Shown in pieces: positions 1-9,829 of a stretch of 64,000 bases of DNA. Every line of letters begins with the position of its first letter. The stretch's first letter is position 1. The notes below the pieces were generated by a model. That model was not told the origin of the DNA and searched no databases. It saw only the letters and a program-made list of their open reading frames with translations. Made by a program: the position numbers and the translations under genes. Source of the DNA: Diphasiastrum complanatum (taxonomy: Eukaryota > Streptophyta > Lycopodiopsida > Lycopodiales > Lycopodiaceae); the NCBI GenBank assembly GCA_029204225.1, contig CM055113.1:26835462-26899461 (forward strand), written 5' to 3'.

Positions 1-165
1 CCATTCCGCCCTCCTTGGATCTCCCTCTGGAGGCTTTGACTCTGTGAGATCTGTTACCGACCAGATTCCCTCGCCCTTTAGAAGTGTCTTTGTCTTGAAC
101 TTCCATATGTGGTAGCTTGCACCATCGAGATTAATTGTGATCTTTGTCTGAATTGCACTAGCCCC
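1..165 (-). pseudogene. copia gag N-terminus (fragment, runs off window)
   Basis: Read on the minus strand, about 54 open codons match the start of a Ty1/copia gag: a segment with NLDGASYHIWKFK and TLLKGEGIW, the hallmark of the N-terminal gag region that precedes the UBN2 domain. The same start occurs at 57541 on the plus strand (ISLDGANYRIWKFK), so the two belong to related families. The likely start codon region carries an extra G that puts ATG out of frame. It lies directly downstream (minus strand) of a primer binding site at 191-201 and an LTR edge at 202, which fixes its orientation. The rest of the element lies outside the window. Confidence 0.75.
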
Positions 166-190
166 ATATTGTATCTAGTGAACCCAAAAA

Positions 191-201
191 CTCTGATACC
201 A
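191..201 (-). other. primer binding site of copia element (iMet tRNA)
   Basis: CTCTGATACCA is the reverse complement of TGGTATCAGAG, the site complementary to the 3' end of initiator methionine tRNA. It abuts an LTR-like TG at 202 and precedes gag on the minus strand. Confidence 0.8.
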
Positions 202-330
202 TGCTGTCGGAAGTGTATGTAGCTAGTTCAAACCATAGTTACCTATTTTGGAACAAAACGTGTTTTAGAATGTGTTCCGTTCAGGAACGAAGCAAAAAAT
301 AAGCAACTTTTTTTAATATACTAATAAAAT
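202..330 (-). repeat. edge of copia 5' LTR (far boundary not found)
   Basis: Sequence beginning TGCTGTCGGAAG directly next to the primer site is the 3' edge of a minus-strand 5' LTR. It contains several TTCC/GGAAC motifs (247-286) resembling those at 12.4 and 15.3-15.9 kb. No second LTR is in the window, so its length cannot be fixed. Confidence 0.5.
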
Positions 331-1880
331 TCCAAAATTTGAATTTTTTTGGGATTTTAGGGCTTTCATAGGGATGCCTTTGACGATACATAAAACCACA
401 AAATTCTAACAATGAGCCATTGGTCTGTGAGGAGGGCAGATAAAATGGAATGTCGATGGGATCTTCAAGCAGTTTATACTCTAAAAAACAAGCAAGAAAT
501 CTGCAGCAAACTTCCTAGTTGTCAAGCTCTAAATAGGTTATATGCAAGGGTCTGATAGTTGCATAGAGAAACTTCTCTATGCCGCATTCATTTTAAGTAC
601 AAATATCAAAGGGCCTTCTTTTTGGATAAACTTCCTGAAATTATGGAAGGTAAAGTCAAACGGTTTCAATTCAACATTTGCAAGATTTTGCGCATGCATT
701 TTTTTGTCCATACTTGTCAATGTCATAGGTTTTTGTTTTGGACTTTGACAAAATTTGGCCACTCCTCAAATCAGTCGTCCTATTCAACTTAGGCGCACTC
801 CCTCAAAAATCCCAAAATTGAACTGTTTGGAGATCGGGGCCCTATTGCATTTCTTAACCCTTTTTTCATTTTTTTGTTTTGAATTTTAAATCTAAGGTTA
901 GCGACATTTTTTTTTTGTGCAGATGATTTCTGGCGGCCATTTTAGTGGCCGCTATCTTTTGTGGCAACTGTTTTGGCAGATTATCTAAGTAGTATCTATG
1001 GCACTTTCTAGCGTCTAATTTGGAGGAGGTTTGGACACTTTTTCATCAGCATTTATTTGCTGGTTTTGACATTCTTTTGGAGGCTCCATCACCATTTTTT
1101 TGAGGTTATTTCGACTTCACTTGTTGTTTTTCATGGATGTACCTAAGGTTCTTCGTAGCACCCTATTTGGAGGTGATTTGGATAGCAGCATCTCCCTCTT
1201 TGTTGTCGTAGTTTAAGCTACTTTGTTGATTTTTTGGGGCAGCATACCCACCTAGTTCCAGCGCCCTACTTGGAGATGATATTGACATATTTTTGCACAC
1301 TTTCGCTAGTTGGTTTTTTAGACTCCTTTTGTAGTACCATTGTCTTTTTTGGAGGCTATTTTGTTGGTTCTTCGAGGCAACAATTAGTTGGTACCTATCT
1401 TTTGCTATATTTGGCAACTTACTTAACTTGGTGCTCTATTTGGTGGACACTTTGGCAACTTCTTCGCCACCTATCACTTGCTATTGTGGTCTTTTGCATT
1501 TGCATAGAGCCTACATTGAGGTGACAACTTGTGTCCTATAACTCGACGTTTGTGTTTTTTCTCATAATTTTTTTATACCTTTGTTTGGTTTACATTTGGT
1601 TTTTTGTTTTCTTACGATATGTTCATAAAACAAAACAAAAATCTAACCAAATTTACGTTCCTTTTGTTACACTCACGTCTCTCATCTCCTGTGTTTTAAA
1701 TATTTTCTTTTCCATATGTTTCATCATGGACATTTGGTCTCCATTACAACAATAATTGTTTCAGCTCTTACAAGAACATGTGGCATTTATTCCCATTCCA
1801 TTGTATTATGGGTAGTTTGGAGACATTGACTTAGCAAAGTTGTTGAATACACTAGCTTCTTATTTTGAGACCTTCTTTAT
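331..1880. other. no recognisable gene; degenerate internal repeats
   Basis: T-rich sequence with no supportable coding region. Between about 1000 and 1500 a motif resembling GCACCCTATTTGGAGGTGAT recurs with many changes (near 1000, 1156, 1259 and 1428), suggesting an old, decayed tandem repeat. The open stretches here show no family resemblance. Confidence 0.4.
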
Positions 1881-2286
1881 AGGGATCCACCACTCGATGA
1901 TTCTCAAGTTGTTCCAGATGTAGTAGTCGATCAGGATATGTGTCTAGAGCCATATTGTGAGGCTGAGACAGTGATAGTATCACACATTGAGAAAGATACA
2001 CACGAGGTTGATTTCGTATCACAAAGTGTGAGAGAGTCACTGTCACACTATGAGAGCGCTTCACATATGCAAGGTTGTTGTGATGGTGGCACACATTGTG
2101 TCAGAGTCACAGCTATAGGTTGATATTGGTAATGTTGCATGCTTTGATGCTGATGCCAAGCACCTTGGTGTTGCTCTTGAGTGCCCTAATCTTGATGCTG
2201 CAGCCTATGGTTATTTTTTTGATACTCCTCTTGATCCTATGATTGCTCCAGCTATTGCCGCCTTCCCTTTGAAGAAGATAATGTGA
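1881..2286 (+). pseudogene. unassigned coding-like stretch, two frames
   Basis: A frame open from 1881 to the TGA at 2121-2123 is acidic and Ser/Val/Glu rich (begins RDPPLDDSQVVPD). A second frame, 2119-2286, reads smoothly (VDIGNVACFDADAKHLGVAL..., then DTPLDPMIAP) up to TGA. A one-base shift near 2119 would join them. No family is recognised. It could be a decayed host exon or an ORF of a non-autonomous element, since the next 940 bases are a dispersed or tandem repeat. Chance open frames cannot be excluded. Confidence 0.3.
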
Positions 2287-3222
2287 AAATTTGTCAACAA
2301 GAAGCATAAGCACGAAGCTTGATTCTACTTTAAGGCTACAAAATGCAATGAGCCACAATATCACTCTATAGCTTCATTGTATCACCAAGATCTTTAAGGT
2401 TCTATTCAAGCATTTCACAAGAGCTCTACATATGATCAACAAGATGCCAAAAGCCTTTATTCAAGTGCTCATACACATTACATAAGAAAGATCATCGTAC
2501 TAGCTCGTGAAGCAATGGCCTCCTCCATTCTTACGATTCGTTCGCAATACAACAAATGAAAAAAACAATACTCTCTCTCTTCCAATAATAGAATTGAACG
2601 GGCTGGGCCCTATTTACATGAAGTATGGATGGTGAGTTTCCTCCTGAAACCCTAGCCTCATGTGCAAGTCACATCTATGATCCTTTCCTTACACTGTCAC
2701 CAATGGTCAAGATGAGACATTGGTAAATGTAGCCAATATAATGTAATAATTTGTGTAGCCAAAGAGGTAATTTGAGGCTGAAGTTTGCACAATGTTATTT
2801 TCCTGAGTTGGCCTCACATATTGGCCTCGTTTGGCATTTTACATTACCATGTGTATGAACTCCCATAATTTGAACAATATCACACTAGCCCTAAGTTAAC
2901 ATTTTCAATGTCGGCCTAAGTTGCCATTTGCAAATCTTTTACGATAAAACATTTGCCTAAATGGCATTTGCATAATCTTTCAAAATTTGTCAACAAGAAG
3001 CAAAAATACCAAGCTTGATTCTACTTGAAGATTACAAAATGCAATGAGCCACAATGTCACACTATAGCTTCAGCACATCACCAAGATCTTTAAGGTTCTA
3101 TTTGAGCATTTCAAAAGAGCTCTACATATGACCAACAAGATGCCAATACCTTTATTCATCTGCCCATACACATTACGTAAGAAAGATCACAATCCTAGTT
3201 CATGAAGCATTAGTTGTTAGGG
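2284..3222. repeat. tandem ~700-bp non-coding repeat unit
   Basis: The segment 2284-2520 (AAATTTGTCAACAAGAAGC... to AAGATCAT...) recurs at 2983-3222 with scattered changes, a spacing of 699 bases. A second block, 2807-2982 (GTTGGCCTCACATATTGG...), recurs at 5329-5503. The order block1-block2-block1'-[gypsy gag]-block2' indicates a ~700-bp unit present at least twice, the second copy interrupted by the gypsy fragment at 3223-5328. Confidence 0.75.
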
Positions 3223-4135
3223 CATCAGTAGTACCGTAAGGAGTAGCCTTCCATGCTAGGTGGGGACCCGGCCAGTTGTCATCACTGGTTAGGAGGGTTC
3301 TAGGGGACGCGGCTAGTGGACCCGCAGTGCTACCAGTATAACTGATAGCCGAGGGGTCAGGTACACAATTAAGGCCACGTGGTACCTCTAGTCTAGTAAT
3401 GGGCCCAGCGAGGGGTCAGTGGGTATAGTTGATTACCTAGCCACGTGGGTGAGCCCGAGATAGCAAGTGCTAAGTGGCAAGCTCATGGAGAGGCCACCTA
3501 GTTACCCAGCCCTTTGGGACTAAGAGTGTGTGGGAGGAGGGTCGAGCTACTCAGTTTCAGATTTTCCCTTTGCTTCCTGACTTTCTCTCTCTAGCATGCT
3601 CTTGCTAGAAGGCTGTTTTATCTTACACAAAAATGGTTTTTTAGGGAGGGCGCTGGCCTGTTTGAAGTTTTTTGCTTCTTGTTATCTCCGTAGGCGTCAG
3701 AATCCTCCAAAAACTTGGGAATAGGGTTCTTTCATCCTAAGAAAGTCTTCAAGACATTCACAGCCAGGTACTATGGCCTTTTGAATTGATTTTGCAGCTG
3801 ACCCCCTTGGAAAATAGGCGCTGGACCAGTTTTAGTCAGACTGCGAGTTGACAGCCCAGATCAGGCCCAAATCTCTGGCCCAACAGCTTGTTTGGTAGCC
3901 AAGACAGACTCCTTGAAGGTCCTAACTGATTCTGTACCAGAATTTGCAGCGGTTGAGGAGATATAAAGGCTCGAATTTGGCCTTTTTGGACCTGTTTTGT
4001 CAAAATCAGTTGAAGGCTGAGCAAAGTTGGCTGTTGGAAGGTGGTACTGTACCTATAAGACAGGGAAACGACGTCAGTACATACTTGGCACCTGCTATCG
4101 AGGACCTCGGTAAGTTTTTATATTGATAATTCACT
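3223..4135 (+). mobile_element. gypsy LTR/leader fragment upstream of gag
   Basis: GC-richer sequence starting TGTTAGGGCATCAG, abruptly different from the AT-rich repeat to its left. It leads without other genes into the gypsy gag at 4136, so it is interpreted as LTR plus leader. No clear primer site or second LTR was found, so the element is incomplete. Confidence 0.45.
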
Positions 4136-5328
4136 ATGGAACCGGAAAGACTGGAAGAAATTCCGGAGATTCCAGTGTCGATATCCCCTCTATCAAACGA
4201 GGCGATTTTCGACCAGTTTATGGTTTGTTCTGAGTTTCGGAGTTTTGCTTCCGAAACCCAGGATAGATTCCAGTCAATTACTGATCGGTTCTCGGGTTTG
4301 GAGCAAACCCTCCAGCAACTCCGAGAGATGTTGGTTGGTAGGTTGACTTCCACCCCGATGGAAACTGATCGGGAATTGCTGGATGTAAGACCTAAGGTTC
4401 CGACACCATCCGAAGCAATGGAAGATGTTCCCCTGACTTCGAAACGAGTGAGACTCTCCGCTAAGGATGTGCAAAATTTGACTTATAGCGACGAGGAGAA
4501 AGAAAGGACAGTAGACAATGTCACTGCCTTTTTATTTCACTGGACAGATTACCATAATCTCACAGGCACCCCTGATCATTTAAGACCTACAGAAACAGGG
4601 TTGTTTCTGAGAGGTAAGTCTTCCAAGTGGTGGATGTTGTTATCCAAGGACGGCAACTGGCCCAAGACTTGGGAAGAATTTAAGACTCTCTTTTGAAAGG
4701 AACATCTTCTTGAGAATGAGGAAGATCGTAATTGGCGGCTTTGGGAAGAGTGCCGGATGGAAAACCGCACCCTTACCTAATATCTGTTCAATTATAGAGA
4801 GTCCATGCTCAGACTCCCCATAAATTATCAGAAGAGGAGAGGATTTTTAAGGGCCTCGGTCACAGAGTTCGCAAAAGAGGCCATACCTCGGCAACCTCAG
4901 ACTTTTGAGGAGGCAGTTAATTATGTCCAGATGTATGACAATCTCCTCGAAAGAAACCGTAAGGGTAAGTTCACAACAATAGAACCCTCAGAGACTACCA
5001 CCTCTAAGGGTAAGAGAAAGCTCAGTAAGAATACATTTGTGAAAGCAAAAAAATTCAAAGGATCACTTGCTGAGCTTGAAAAAGCTAAAAAAGAAAAATT
5101 GTGCTTTAATTGTCTTGGAAGCGACCACTCTCGATTCCAGTGTCCACTTCTTGCTAGAAGGCAAGAAGGAGAAAAGAAGGGTGGCTCTCCACTGTCCTTC
5201 GTGATCCTAGTGTCGAGAGGCATACCCTGTTTCGACTACATGGGATGCTTGGTGATCGTAGAGTTCGTATTCTCGTCGATGACGGCGCAAGCCATAACTT
5301 TATCAACCCGTGGGCATGAATCTTCCTA
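4136..5328 (+). pseudogene. Ty3/gypsy gag and start of protease (broken)
   Basis: Codes for a gypsy gag in pieces: 4136-4696 (186 codons) starts MEPERLEEIPEIP, has a probable coiled coil around residues 45-70, and ends in the core with FLRGKSSKWWMLL typical of Retrotrans_gag. A stop at 4694-4696 and another near 4779 break it; the frame continues at 4805-5329 with a basic region and a CCHC zinc knuckle (CFNCLGSDHSRFQC). In another frame at about 5241-5310 lies a retropepsin start with the DDGASHNFI active-site box. Reverse transcriptase and integrase are absent because the non-coding repeat resumes at 5329. Dead fragment of a plant gypsy element. Confidence 0.8.
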
Positions 5329-5503
5329 AGTTGGTCTCACATATTGGCCTAATTTGGCATCTTACATTACCATGTTTCCAAACTTCCATAATATCACATT
5401 GGCCCTGAGTTAACATTTCCAATGTTGGCCTAAGTTGGCATTAGCAAATCTTTGACAATAAAACATTTGCCTAAGTTGGCATTTGCATAATCTTTTATAG
5501 ATA
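5329..5503. repeat. second copy of repeat block from 2807-2982
   Basis: GTTGGTCTCACATATTGGCC onward aligns with 2807-2982 at roughly 85-90 percent by eye. It marks where the host repeat continues after the gypsy fragment. Confidence 0.75.
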
Positions 5504-6080
5504 AATAGTTCTTGAAATCTTCCTCTGATATCTTTGTACTTTGAAATACCTATTCCCAAGATTGAGCCAATCCTCCATTACCTCAAGCCTTTTATCTTTG
5601 TTCTTGGAAAAATCACTAGGTTGGAAGCTAAGATTAGTGGTCTAAAAGTAAATGACGTTGTAAGTCTTGCTGCTAAACTTGGCTTGCAGAATCTGCATGT
5701 TTTGATGCATTTCCATGAGCAATGGATCTATCCCTTGGCCCAAGTTATATAATGCCTAATTTGCGTCAGCCTGCAACCTAGAGCTGAGAGAGTTTATAAA
5801 ACCAAGAGGAGGAGTCAGGAATAGCTAGCATCATAAAGCAAGTGAAAACTAGTCCTCAATGTAGCATCCAGAAGTGTCCACTTTATGGTTTCAGCCCTAA
5901 GGTACATTTTGAAGGCTAGCTTGCTGGGCTTGGGCCCTTGACACGTTGGGCAATATGTGGCCAGTGAGGTAGGTATATCATCTATGAGGGCTTGGTAATG
6001 GATTCGACATATCTCGAACTATTGGTTGCTCAGAGGGTCGTAGGATTTGTGGTGACGGTATTGACCGACAAGTGAGTTAG
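5504..6080. other. no recognised gene
   Basis: A plus-strand frame at 5534-5752 (72 codons) is open but matches nothing recognised. The bases 6076-6080 (GTTAG) are the left target duplication of the chromovirus that follows. Confidence 0.4.
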
Positions 6081-6937
6081 TGTTACAAGCACGTGACCAG
6101 TGCCGAACCCTAGAGAACAGAGGAGGTCAGATAACACAGTCAGGGTCGTGTCCAGTAGTGTACACGACGTCAAGTTTTGATAGACATGAGAAAACAAAGA
6201 ATGAAAAAAATTGAAGAGGCAAACACAATTGGAAAAGAGAATAATCAACTTGATTCTAATGATTATCATGATGAGGTGCAACACGATGAAGCAACGCACA
6301 ACATGTTTGAATCTTACTTTGAAACAAATGAGAATGATGATATGCATGCATCTTCTAATGAAAACGGAGATCACGAACAATTTGAGATGGATGAAGACGA
6401 CATTCTATTGCGCAAGGAGGCAAACACTCCTCTATATCCTGGAGCATCCATTTCGAGACTAGCTATGTCAATTCTTATTCTAAACCTTCAAGCAACATAC
6501 AAATGGAGTGATTGTAGCGTGACATCTTTATTCGGATACTTAACGCATAACACAACTATTATACTTTATAACATATTTACATTAAGTTAATTTTTTTTTC
6601 TTTTCTAACAACTCACATTGCTCTATTTTAGGTTGTTGCATCGAATACTTCCGAAAGAAAATGTGATACCTAAAACACGAAAAGGCAAGACAGTGAGTAG
6701 TGTGCCCTAGCACGGTCCATAGCCACGGCGGGCCTAACACAGTCTAGGGACCCTGTCAGCAGGATAGGGCCCCCTGTTGGGTCTCAACGTGCAGTCGGCC
6801 ACGTGACCGACACTTGGCAGTATGCATGCTATCAGTCCTCACACTGGGCTAGGAGGGGCTTACTCCATATCAGGGAGTAGGCAAGGTTGGGTGGAGCAGT
6901 TAGTGTTTGCCCTACTGTGGTGTTAGGATCTATTACA
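6081..6937 (+). repeat. chromovirus 5' LTR with insertion
   Basis: Begins TGTTACAAGCACGTGACC and ends GGATCTATTACA, matching the 3' LTR at both ends. It is 857 bp against 360 bp for the 3' LTR because a segment at about 6169-6683 interrupts it after GTGTACACGAC. Seven bases (CAACAGG) present in the 3' LTR are missing at the junction, so the insertion was not a simple target-duplicating event. Confidence 0.85.
6169..6683 (+). pseudogene. CACTA-like (TNP2/transposase) exon fragment inside LTR
   Basis: An open frame (ATG 6177, 137 codons) begins with a basic/acidic stretch and then reads EANTPLYPGASISRLA, NLQATYKWSD and SVTSLFGYL, which resembles the conserved N-terminal block of plant CACTA (En/Spm) TNP2-type transposases, where a Trp-Ser/Asp followed by a small hydrophobic stretch is typical. 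A TTTTAG acceptor at about 6628-6632 is followed by an open LPKENVIPKTRK segment, consistent with the next exon of the same protein. It ends exactly where LTR sequence resumes (GCAAGACAG). Probably a captured gene piece; no terminal inverted repeats of the donor transposon are present. Assignment is by resemblance only. Confidence 0.5.
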
Positions 6938-6951
6938 CTGGTATCAGAGCC

Positions 6952-7900
6952 ATCTCCTTCTTTGGGAGTTCAGTTTTCAGCAGTGGAGAAAGTAGATAGA
7001 TTGCTTAGAACTTCTTAAAAATTTCAGAAATCTAGAAGGCAGGGCCAGCGCTGGAGAATCAGTGGTATACTGAGAAAATCTTGGTGCAAACTTCTGTTTT
7101 CCACATAGGATTTGAGTCAAAATCGAGGAGCAGGTCGAGCGCTGCCAGATCAGACTTCAATTCTGATTTTTGAGTGGAAATTTAGTGAATTCTCAACGGT
7201 TCCAGGGCAGGAAGCTTGGTATAGGTCCAGCGCTCCTAGAGCTGTAGAAAAATCAGAGGTTGGGATACTTTTTGGGCCCCAAATCAGTAGAAATCGGGCC
7301 AGACAGGTTGCTGCCCAGTCAGCGAGGGTAGGAACTTGAAATTTCCGGAGTTTTCTTGCATTTTTTCTGGACTTTACTCGGTTTTTGGGGAGCTCCAGGG
7401 CTGCACACAGATCAACGAGCAGCTGTGTATTGTATTTCACATTTTTGAATAGATATCTGGCTTCAGATCTGAGTTTTTCGGAGCAGCAGTGGTGCTACTC
7501 AGACAGCGAGGGGGGAGAGCAAGAAAATTCAGATTTTCCTTGCATCTTTTTCGGCTTTCTACTCATTTTTTCAGAGCCACAGGTTTGCTAATAGGTCAGC
7601 GAGCAACTTCCTCCAAAAATCCGGAAATTTGAAACACTGTTTGGGCTTCGAACTTGGATTTTCCAGAACAGCAGGTCTGAGATTGGTTGTGGAAGAGCTG
7701 AGAGGGTTCCTCTTATGATGCATCTTCTCTACTATCTGGAACTCAGTCAAGAGCAGACAGTTACAGACTCCAGAACCAGTTCTCGGGGCTGGTGCCAGTT
7801 CATCCAAGAATACGACAGCTTCCGTTGATGATGATGATGAGTCCGAGTATACGTCAGATGATGTCGACGATTCTGAGCCTGTATCACCCAAGCAAACCCC
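6952..7900 (+). other. chromovirus leader and deleted gag-pol junction
   Basis: Non-coding leader. Two diverged blocks (around 7317-7400 and 7500-7590) each read CAGCGAGG, a CCGGA/CAGA-TTTTC-TTGCAT run and GGCTTT/GGACTTTACTC, so a ~190-bp unit appears duplicated. From about 7760 a frame reads an acidic tract (VDDDDESEYTSDDVDD) that runs straight into the integrase zinc finger, marking a large deletion of gag through RNase H. Confidence 0.5.
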
Positions 7901-7904
7901 AGAG

Positions 7905-9298
7905 GTTGAGGGTCAGTTGACTCAAGGATTCAAATGGAAACAGTATTCCATTCAGGATGAGTACTTGCTCTATAGAGATAGAGTATGTGTCCCCAATTTA
8001 GAGGATTATAGGTAGCAGGTCCTATATGAGTGTCATGACAATCCTAGTGCGGGGAACCCAGGCATACAGAAGACCTATGAGCTTCTTCGTAGGCAATTTT
8101 TCTGGCCAAGTATGAAAAAGGACGTCCAACAATATGTAACCAGTTGCCAGAAATGTCAAGTAAATAAAGCAAAGCGTTTAAAGGCAGGTGGGTTGTTACA
8201 GCCCTTAGATATACCAGCTGGTAAATGGGAGAGTATCTCCATGGATTTTATAGTAGGCCTGCCTAAAACCCAAAAGGGTAATGATGCTATATGGGTCACA
8301 ATTGACCGTTTGACCAAAATGGCTCATTTTATTCCGATCAAAACAACCGTTAGAGCTCCAGTGTTAGCGAGGTTATTTGTAGACGGGCTATTTAAATTGT
8401 ACGGTCTACCTGCCGGCATAGTCAGCTACCGGGACAGTAAGTTTAATGGAAATTTTCGGAGGGCAGTATTCCATCATCTCCATACTAAACTCAATATAAG
8501 TACCACCGACCATCCACAGACGGATGGTCAAACAGAGAGGGTAAATCAGGTGCTGGAGGATATGCTTCGTGCATACGTCAGCAAGAGGCAGACTAATTGG
8601 GAGGAGTATCTCTCGATATTAGAGTTTGCTTATAACAGTACCAAACATTCAGCTACGAGATACAACCCATTTATGCTGATGTGCGGTTTCCAGCCACGCT
8701 CACCCACAGCTGTAGGGTTTAAACAAGAAAAAGTTGAAGTAGCCAGAAACTTTTTAGAGGACCTAAACCAGATGATAGAACATGCTAAGCGTAGCATTAG
8801 GTAGTCCCAGGATCGAGCCAGGCATTATGCAGATCCACACAGACGGGATGTGCAGTTCTCCGCTGTTGAGAAAGGCTACTTGAGAGACTTAGTTGACTCT
8901 AAAACCCTCAAATCAGGAGTGTGTGCTAAGTTGTCTCCTAGGTATTGTGGTCCCTTTACCATCAATAGGAGACTAGGCGAGGTCACCTATGAACTAGAAC
9001 TCCCACACAGTAGTAAGGTTTTTCTAGTCTTTCATGTAAGCCAGTTACGAAAGGCCTTAGCCAGATCAGAAAATCTGGTGGGGATAGTGTTCTAGTTCTC
9101 CCATTGGATTCTCAGCAACCTCCACATGAGCCAGAGGAGATTCTTGATAGTAGAGAGACGCAGACTCGTCATACTCTATATCGAGAATATCTAGTCAAGT
9201 GGAATGATCAGCCTGTTGAGAATGCCACTTGGGAAAGAGGCAGCGTCCTTCGCAAGATTTTTCCAGACTTTGTCTTAGAGGACCAAGACGGTTTTTAA
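7905..9298 (+). pseudogene. chromovirus integrase plus chromodomain
   Basis: Integrase with an H2C2-type N-terminal finger (around 8030-8160; HDNPSAGNPG in place of the usual GH, then CQKC), the catalytic core from 8112 (SMDFIVGLPKTQKG; TDRLTKMAHFIP-like run; TDGQTERVNQ carrying the third acidic residue) and C-terminal GPF/Y region (SPRYCGPFTI, 8930-8960). A chromodomain follows at 9125-9290 (EEILDSRETQ, YLVKWNDQP, ATWERGSVL), which targets such elements to chromatin marks in known chromoviruses. It is broken by stops at 8013 and 8802 and a shift near 9095. The usual SDRD box reads SYRD, so the second catalytic aspartate is lost. Confidence 0.88.
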
Positions 9299-9309
9299 GG
9301 GGGAGGGAG

Positions 9310-9669
9310 TGTTACGAGCATGTGACCAGTGCCGAACCCTAGAGAAAACAAGAGGTCAGATACCACAGTCAGGGTCGTGTCCAGTGTACACGACCAACAG
9401 GGCAAGACAGTGTGAGTAGTGTGCCCCAGCACGGTCCATAGCCATGGCGGGCCTAACAGAGTCTAGGGACCCTGTCAGCAGGATAGGGCCCCCTGTTGGG
9501 TCTCGCGATGTGCAGTCGGCCACGTCAGTGCCACGTGGCTGACACTTGGCAGTATGCATGCTATCAGTCCTCACGCTGGGCTAGGAGGGGCTTACTCCAT
9601 ATCAGGGAGTAGGCAAGGTTGGGTGGAGCAGTTGGTGTTTGCCCTACTGTGGTGTTAGGATCTATTACA
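9310..9669 (+). repeat. chromovirus 3' LTR
   Basis: TGTTACGAGC...ATTACA, 360 bp, follows the polypurine tract directly and is followed by the GTTAG duplication. It lacks the foreign segment of the 5' LTR. Confidence 0.9.
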
Positions 9670-9829
9670 GTTAGGCACCCTACAAAACTACATGCACGAT
9701 TTCTGTTAGTGAGGTGGGGTATTATTGTCAAGCACCTAGGTATCAGGTCCATATGCAGTTCATATTGGGCTAGCCGGCACAAGGTGAGTGTCCAATCATC
9801 ATGGAGACATGATGAGGTATGGGGTTGGT

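Larger units (their letters stand above)
6081..9669 (+). mobile_element. Ty3/gypsy chromovirus, internally deleted, with TSD
   Basis: Complete element boundaries: 5' LTR 6081-6937, primer site TGGTATCAGAGCC at 6939-6951, polypurine tract AAGGGGGAGGGAG ending at 9309, 3' LTR 9310-9669. GTTAG flanks both ends (6076-6080 and 9670-9674), a perfect 5-bp target duplication. The interior keeps only an acidic gag/linker trace, the integrase and a chromodomain; gag core, protease, RT and RNase H are missing, so it could move only with proteins from a relative. The LTRs differ mainly by a ~515-bp foreign segment in the 5' copy. Confidence 0.9.

Noticed and set aside
191-201. Possible tRNA-Met gene fragments at the many CTCTGATACCA / TGGTATCAGAG sites
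   Set aside because: Only the 11-13 base primer complement is present, always next to an LTR edge; there is no cloverleaf.
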